A stretch of DNA of 64,000 nucleotides from Ficedula albicollis (lineage: Eukaryota > Chordata > Aves > Passeriformes > Muscicapidae). Of this stretch, positions 60,801-64,000 are shown one piece after another. The notes below the pieces were generated by a model. That model saw only the letters and a list, made by a program, of their open reading frames with translations. It had not been told where the DNA came from and made no database searches. The translations under genes and the position numbers were made by a program. Positions within the stretch are counted from its first letter, which is position 1, and the number at the start of each line of letters is the position of its first letter. The stretch spans positions 57,479,769-57,543,768 of the forward strand of contig NC_021677.1 of the NCBI RefSeq assembly GCF_000247815.1. Reading direction: 5' to 3'.

Positions 60801-63800
60801 CTGTCCCGACAGTCCCAAGAGCGTGGAGAGGAGAACACCTTAAGCTGGAAGCTGTGTGCTCTCTGTGCACATGCATGTTCTCTTACCAAGGTCTTAATGC
60901 TGCTTTTGAAAATATGGGCTGAGCAAATATTGTGTCTTGCTGTGGTCTGCCTGGCAGCGTGGTATCTTCCAGAAGGGAATAATGAGCCAGCTTATCTCAG
61001 AGCTGCTTGTTTCTCAGTCTGCCTTCCTATTTGGGTTCTTTGCTGTGCAAGGACAGTGCTGAGTGCCAGGCTGGCGGGCTTATAGAAGCAGATAAAGACA
61101 GTTAAAGTTTTTAGCCCCACTGTTACAACTGGGAAGTATTTTGTAAGATAAACTTTATGATTTCTGCTTCATATTTTATTTATGGTCAGTTTATACTCTT
61201 AAACTCTTGTGCCAGTATTGTTCTTGAGTAGCTCCCCTCCACCCCAGCATTTATTCCTTTGATGTATTTGTTGATAGTGATCATATCCCTGCTCAGTCTC
61301 TGTCTTTGCCAAGCTACACAGGGCAAAGCATCCAGCTACTTCTTGTGAAATAAACAGTCCATTACCTGCAGCATCTAACCCTTCCTTCTCTGCACTTGAT
61401 TCTGGTTTTGTTATCAAGACATTTGCCTCAGCAAAGGGCACTGCTGGGAGCCTGCCATGACCCTGTGAAATATGGGTTTACTTAAGCATTGAGAACAAAC
61501 ATGGCTTGAGAGCAGGGTTATTAAAATGCAAAAAGCTCTTGGCTTTGCTTTTTATCCCTGTCTTATTTTGGGGCAACAGGCTGATGAAGACATTGGAAAA
61601 GTATTTGTGGATCTCAGAAAAAGAAGTTCCCCACCTAGGTCTTTGGGGTTTGTGGGTCCTAACAAAAACATGGAGTTGTTTTGCCAGCAGGAGTTGTCTG
61701 TGTTGCTGCATATAGCAGATCTCTTGATTAGAAAGTCTGGAGTATCAATACCTACACACTTTCTCGTTTGTCCTTCCATTTAATGATTTTATTTCTTGTG
61801 ACTGAGTCCTAAATCACTTAAAGAGTGAAAAAGTTGAATGTGAACTTCCAATGGAGTTTGGAAAATCACGGCACATTTGCGTGTCATGAAAAGTAAAATC
61901 TGATTTTTTAAAAAATCTTTTTTGGCATTGGTGAAGCTGCTGCTAGGGTTCCATGTATGGTTCAAGAGTAAACACTGGTAAAGACTTCTGAAAACAAAGA
62001 GCTAAAGAGAGTGCCTTGCATGGGTTCAATGTCCACATCCTTGATGCCTTAGCATCTTTTGTGGAGACTCAAAAGTGAATTCCCCTGGTCAGGATAAAGG
62101 CAACACAGCTCTGAGACCCTTTATTTCAGCCTCTTCCATCCTCCTGTTGTCACTTAGATGACATATTTTCCTTTTGTCTGCTACAGAGCATTGAAAATTG
62201 AGCTTGGGGCATGATAAAGATTCAGCAGAGCTTCCAGCTGTCAGACTGTGCACAAAGAGCATGTTTTGGAAACTGATAGTCTGTGAACTGTCACGGGCAC
62301 ACAGGGATCTCAAGTTTCTCTTGTTGCTTTGAAACTGGAGAGGGTCTGACAATTTACCTTGACGTGGGGATGTTCTGGAGTAGCTAAATATAAAAAAATG
62401 GATGTTGTGAGACGTGACTGTCAAAGACACCTTAGTGATCTGCACATTCTGGGGAAGCAGATGGGGAAAATGAGGAGAAGTTGTTTTCCCAGCGTAGGCT
62501 TGGCAGATGTTTGTGCCTGTCCAATACATCTGGAACTGCAGAGAATTGCTTGGGCAGTGATGTTAGAGTGGGGCTGAGAATTACCAAGCACACAAATGTT
62601 GTTTGTCTGGTATTCCCCTACATGCAGGGAATTATCTTCTTACCTGTTCACCAGCAACTGATTTAAGCTTGGGTTGTTTAGAAAAGAGTCTTGAAAACAT
62701 AATAGTTTTATGTTTTGAAAAATGAGCTCTGATAATGAAGTGTACTTAAGGTAAATTACTGTTGTGAAAGAATTCCTGAAATATTCCAGTAAATAAAACG
62801 TTGACTTTATATCATTGTAGGTGTTTTGGCACCAGTATGTGGTAGTAGAAGCTCTTTTTCCAATTACAGCAAAGTTTCTTTATATCCTTTTATTATGCTG
62901 CTAAATTCAGGCTGAAATTTCCCAGGCTTCTTGTGGTATAGAAATAAATTCTTTGGAAGAATTTCAGAAAATTTTATTAATCTTTGGGAAGACTTCTTAC
63001 TTATTTCCAGGTTTGTTCTGTATGAGGATGCTGGTAGTAAGTGGCAGTGTCTAAATTGAAGGAAATAAATGGTCTTGTTTCAGAGTCACTAAATTATTCA
63101 TGCAGCTGTATAAGTAATTTTTTCCTTTCACCTTTCTCTGTAGGGTGGATCATTGGTGTTGCCTGTTCATGTGGTGTTTTCTTCAGTTTAAAATGGTCCT
63201 GAAAATCGTTGCTCTTGGAGTCCTTGTAATCCCAAACTTGAAAGGGCATTAGAGCACTTTCTGATTGTGGAATTTGCAGGTGCACCACAGTGTCACAGTG
63301 ACTTTTGCATTGTATTTTGTGGTGCAGACATTCAGAACAAGGCTTTTTGTGTGAAAGTGTGCTGCTGACTGTACTCACTAATGTTTGTGTGCACAAGGAT
63401 TGTGTGTCCTTGTTTCACTGATTGGGAAAGTGAGTGTTGGCCCTTCCTGGGAATTGCTCAGCAGGCTGTTCTGCCACAGTCAGGACTGGGAAGTGTTCAA
63501 ATCCACTTAGATAAATACTTTATTTCTGTCTTAGTTGAGATGACCATCTCAGTGCGTAGCTCTGGTGCCAAGTCAGACAGCAAAGCTGTTGGACACTTCA
63601 CAAAGGAAAATGCTGTTAGTGAGCACGAGCCTCCTCTGAGCTGCTCGTGGCTGCTGTGTTGAAATGTGAATGGATCAAAACCTAGTGCTACATGCAGGTG
63701 ACCATTGTACCCTCTGTGTTTGGTTTCCAGCAGCTGTTGGCTGTTATTAGTTCTGTATCTTCTTTGCTATGCTTGTGGTTACAGAAGTCATCTCGCTATG

Positions 63801-64000
63801 ATGCGTTCGGTGGGAGGTGCTCGCAGGAGAAAGGAAATTACTTTTCTGTGGTGGCTGTGGTCTGATGAGATAAGCACAAGTGCAGAAAGCTGAGACTTGG
63901 ATTCTCTTCAAGGTTTGCAGCAGACTGGCAGGATAGCTGTGGTTCCATTACAGGCAACAGGCACAAGCCCCATCTTTGACCCCCATGTCAGAGCCTTGCT
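60801..64000. other. Intergenic or intronic DNA, one possible decayed CR1
   Basis: Mostly unique sequence with short frames. At about 61240-61325 the order tgatcatatccctgctcagt, ctctgtctttgccaagctac, acagggcaaagc resembles the middle of a very old, reverse-oriented CR1 tail. I hold that loosely. No exon of a known gene is recognised up to the window end. Confidence 0.45.

Noticed and set aside
56553..64000. WDR89 coding exon
   Set aside because: The expected WD-repeat frame of close to 390 codons is absent; the longest frames here are about 146 codons and unrelated.

Overview
The window looks like nuclear DNA from a bird, probably a songbird-like species. It has one recognisable vertebrate gene with long introns, many fragments of CR1 LINEs (the dominant bird retroposon, ending in degenerate ATTCTATG-type 3' motifs), AT-rich intergenic DNA and small CpG islands at promoters. 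There is no prokaryotic gene organisation, no CRISPR array and no viral gene that I can recognise.

The only protein-coding gene I can support is SGPP1 (sphingosine-1-phosphate phosphatase 1), on the + strand in three coding exons: 30989-31573 (5' end lost in a poly-C tract), 41908-41997 and 44241-44792. The exons join in phase 0 and give 408 visible residues. All three catalytic motifs of the PAP2/lipid-phosphate-phosphatase family are present, the third split across intron 2. The enzyme dephosphorylates sphingosine-1-phosphate in the ER membrane. Its CpG-island promoter lies at about 29.69-30.36 kb, is interrupted by a CR1 insertion, and runs into a 633-nt pure C tract (30356-30988) that has replaced the start codon and the promoter/5'UTR junction. 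That tract is most likely an assembly or polishing artefact.

Layout: 1-29.6 kb is intergenic, with CR1 pieces, a CpG-rich patch at 7.38-7.69 kb and many two-copy tandem duplications. 29.7-45.8 kb is SGPP1 with its proximal 3'UTR; a distal poly(A) signal lies near 50.46 kb. 45.8-54.86 kb is AT-rich and featureless apart from two short duplications. 54.88-55.17 kb is a second CpG island with three forward CCAAT boxes, looking like a + strand promoter. By vertebrate gene order this could be the non-coding first exon of the next gene (WDR89 follows SGPP1 in mammals), but no WDR89 coding exon lies in the window. The island runs directly into a 37-bp minisatellite of 31 intact units (55167-56313) plus two diverged ones, which grade into a CR1 fragment. 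56.4-64 kb is intergenic or intronic, with CR1 pieces, a 323-bp duplication and a small CpG patch at 60.6-60.8 kb holding a CTCF-like site.

The most unusual features are the 633-C tract in the SGPP1 start, the donor-bearing 37-bp minisatellite that appears to grow out of a CR1 fragment, and at least thirteen near-identical two-copy tandem duplications of 37-775 bp. Two pairs of these sit back to back in an A-A-B-B layout. I found no evidence of a new biochemical system.
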